Notes under the pieces: generated by a model | Database searches by the model: none | The model's input: the letters and a program-made list of their open reading frames with translations, nothing else | Told to the model about the DNA's origin: nothing | Assembly (NCBI GenBank): GCA_023381235.1 | Contig: JAMCTV010000111.1 | Location: forward strand, 1 to 25,673 | From: Gammaproteobacteria bacterium | Lineage (GTDB): Bacteria > Pseudomonadota > Gammaproteobacteria > SURF-13 | Length of the DNA: 25,673 nucleotides | Direction of reading: 5' to 3' | Made by a program: the position numbers and the translations under genes | Shown here: one piece after another, positions 24,481 to 25,673 of the stretch | Layout: every line of letters starts with the position of its first letter | How positions within the stretch are numbered: position 1 is the first letter of the stretch

Positions 24481-24874
24481 ACGTGTCTTAATGACCTGAA
24501 AGAAGCTCTGTTGCGCTCCATACCGAAATTTTTATAGAATGGTTCGTCTTCGTTCGACCGTCAATCTGCCGGTTATAAAAAACGAGGAGCTTGGGTCGTT
24601 TATTAAAGCATCTCTTGATGAATCATCCACCGATACGGAATCACATCCCGTTATCTGGCCTTGGAGAAGCAATGAACGCGATACTGAACGGCTGTATGCT
24701 GCGAGCAGGGCCTCATCCCTGCCTTCCGTCTCCGAAGGACAAGCTCTTAATCCCCGTCACGATCCTTCGGACGATCCCCACCATTCTGGTGCAGGCCGAG
24801 TTCGTGGACTGGGGCACCGCGCGGCTGTCCAACCACGACCCGAAGTTCGACTTCCGCGCCCGCATCTTTACCCG
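24481..24874. other. Join region with abrupt change of base composition
   Basis: 394 bases with no convincing complete gene. The first part (to about 24,700) is AT-richer than the rest of the window, with a TTGCGC and TATAGA/TAGAAT pair (24511-24540) that could be a promoter. An ATG at 24539 opens a frame with coding-like low-GC3 codons for about 70 residues, but it reads through into the next region in a non-coding-like way. From about 24,780 GC content rises sharply. A 9-bp inverted repeat (tccgaagga at 24731, tccttcgga at 24763) lies near the change. A misassembly or recent insertion boundary is the simplest reading. Confidence 0.6.
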
Positions 24875-24878
24875 ATGA
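24783..24878 (+). CDS. C-terminal tail of an unidentified protein (5' end lost at the join)
   Basis: In this frame the last 31 residues read as coding-like high-GC sequence (ILVQAEFVDWGT, then KFDFRARIFTR) and the TGA at 24876-24878 overlaps the next ATG by ATGA, a normal translational coupling. The frame is open back to TTG 24591, but upstream of about 24,780 its codons no longer look like the same genome. I cannot name the family. Confidence 0.4.
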   Translation: MLVQAEFVDWGTARLSNHDPKFDFRARIFTR

Positions 24879-25673
24879 CCCCCATGAGAACCCTCCTCGC
24901 CCTCCTCCTCGCCGCCTCCACGGCCTCGGCCCTCGGGTCGGCGCCCCTGCCGCCGCTCCAGGCCCTGAGCCTGCAGGGCGTGCGCGTCGCCGCCGCGGAC
25001 GCGCCCGGAGTCGGGCCCGGCGCCGTGGCCGGGACGCAGTCGTCGTGGCAGGACCTGGTGCGCTTCTCGGACGGGCCCAACCCCTCGCCTTACGCCCGCG
25101 GCATCGCCCCCAAGGCCTGGACCGCGGCCGAGAAGCAGCTCGTGCTCGGCCACCTGGCTTGGGTCGTCCAGACCCATCCCGGGCTCTGGCAGCGCGCGGC
25201 CGCCGCCGGCCCCCTGACGCTCTACCGGACGGCGTCCATGGGGACGAAGCTGATCCTGACCCTCCACACGACGATGACCTTCGCGGATTCGGGGCTGGTC
25301 GACGGCCCGCGCACGCGTCCCCTCCAGTTCTCGACGCGCTTCAACGTCGTCCATGAGCTCGCCCACGTCGCCGACATCGAGGCGAACATCTCCTCGAAGC
25401 CCGGTTGGCGGGCCGCCGTCGAAGGCAAGCTGTGCTCCTACCACGCCCAGGCGCCGGCGCTCTCGCCCGCGGACCGCACGCCGCTGGCCGTCGGCCTGGG
25501 CCTGGGCTCGGCCTACGCGGCGCACAACCAGGCGGAAGCGCTCGCCGAGTCGGCAGCGTTCGCCGCCATGGAACCTCTGATGTCGGCCGCCGACTTCGCG
25601 GCCCTGCGCCTGAACCCGGCCGTCCTCGACTTCGTCCGCCGCGAGGTTCTCGCCGCCCCGTCGGCCCCTTCCT
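24875..25673 (+). CDS. Secreted HExxH zinc-peptidase-like protein (runs off right edge)
   Basis: 266 codons are present with no stop before the edge. Residues 4 to about 20 form a signal peptide (MRTLLALLLAASTASA). A zinc-binding HELAH lies at residues 160-164 in NVVHELAHVADIE, and a downstream acidic helix NQAEALAESAAF (Glu221, Glu225) could give the third zinc ligand, as in gluzincin peptidases. Otherwise I do not recognise the family. Codon use is extremely GC-rich at third positions, unlike every gene to the left, so this gene comes from another genome, by assembly error or by transfer. ATG at 24875 overlaps the previous stop; ATG at 24884 is an equally good start for the signal peptide. 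Confidence 0.7.
   Translation, partial: MTPMRTLLALLLAASTASALGSAPLPPLQALSLQGVRVAAADAPGVGPGAVAGTQSSWQDLVRFSDGPNPSPYARGIAPKAWTAAEKQLVLGHLAWVVQTHPGLWQRAAAAGPLTLYRTASMGTKLILTLHTTMTFADSGLVDGPRTRPLQFSTRFNVVHELAHVADIEANISSKPGWRAAVEGKLCSYHAQAPALSPADRTPLAVGLGLGSAYAAHNQAEALAESAAFAAMEPLMSAADFAALRLNPAVLDFVRREVLAAPSAPS

Noticed and set aside
24539..25673. One continuous frame from ATG 24539 into the HExxH gene
   Set aside because: The frame happens to stay open, but residues coded by about 24,750-24,874 look non-coding while another frame there looks coding and ends with an ATGA overlap; the signal peptide also marks a start at 24875 or 24884.

Overview
The window is a gene-dense stretch of what looks like a gammaproteobacterial chromosome (oligoribonuclease, an Escherichia-type NADP isocitrate dehydrogenase, pterin-4a-carbinolamine dehydratase, a cyclopropane fatty acid synthase cluster and FNR-type promoter boxes). 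The lifestyle suggested is facultatively anaerobic: hydrogenase maturation, oxygen-sensitive class III ribonucleotide reductase and FNR/ANR-like sites. Species cannot be fixed from the sequence. I found no rRNA, tRNA, CRISPR array or insertion sequence. Both edges look abnormal. The left edge repeats a 17-mer found at 1123, and the right edge (after about 24,700) switches to a much more GC-rich, differently coded sequence, so a metagenomic assembly join is likely there.

Layout. 1-5107: hydrogenase maturation. A 5' portion of hypF (minus, cut by the left edge), a one-domain MazG-like gene (plus), then the tightly coupled minus-strand operon hypC-hypA-hypB-hypD followed by an RNase Z-like metallo-beta-lactamase-fold gene. 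5183-8720: archease, rtcB, a divergent PRPP-synthetase-like gene and a phosphoribosyltransferase (plus). 8744-8947: dodecin-like gene (minus). 9012-12301: FNR box, DksA/TraR-like zinc finger gene, nrdD, nrdG (plus). 12372-15549: membrane-lipid group, namely a PmtA-like methyltransferase (plus) converging on a geranylgeranyl-reductase-family oxidoreductase and cyclopropane fatty acid synthase (minus). 15706-17389: rtcA (minus) divergent from a hibernation-factor/cold-shock-domain fusion (plus), with an FNR-like box between them. 17416-19000: CapA-like protein and oligoribonuclease (minus). 19159-21117: M48 protease, small cytochrome c, pterin dehydratase (plus). 21122-21841: DUF2238 membrane protein (minus). 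21877-22465: DUF433/DUF5615 toxin-antitoxin pair. 22481-23737: icd (minus). 23833-24480: small transaldolase (plus). 24481-24874: unclear join region. 24875-end: a secreted HExxH protein in a high-GC background.

How it may work together. An identical 15-bp FNR-like motif lies in the hypC/archease divergent promoter and in the rtcA/hibernation-factor divergent promoter. A perfect TTGAT-N4-ATCAA box precedes the dksA-like/nrdDG operon. For the nrd and hibernation-factor promoters the box is about 41.5 bp from the start site implied by a plausible -10. I infer an oxygen-responsive group joining hydrogenase maturation, anaerobic DNA precursor synthesis, ribosome hibernation and both halves of the Rtc RNA repair pathway (RtcB with archease, and RtcA). 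The linkage of RNA repair to low oxygen is the most interesting idea here, and it rests on motif reading only.
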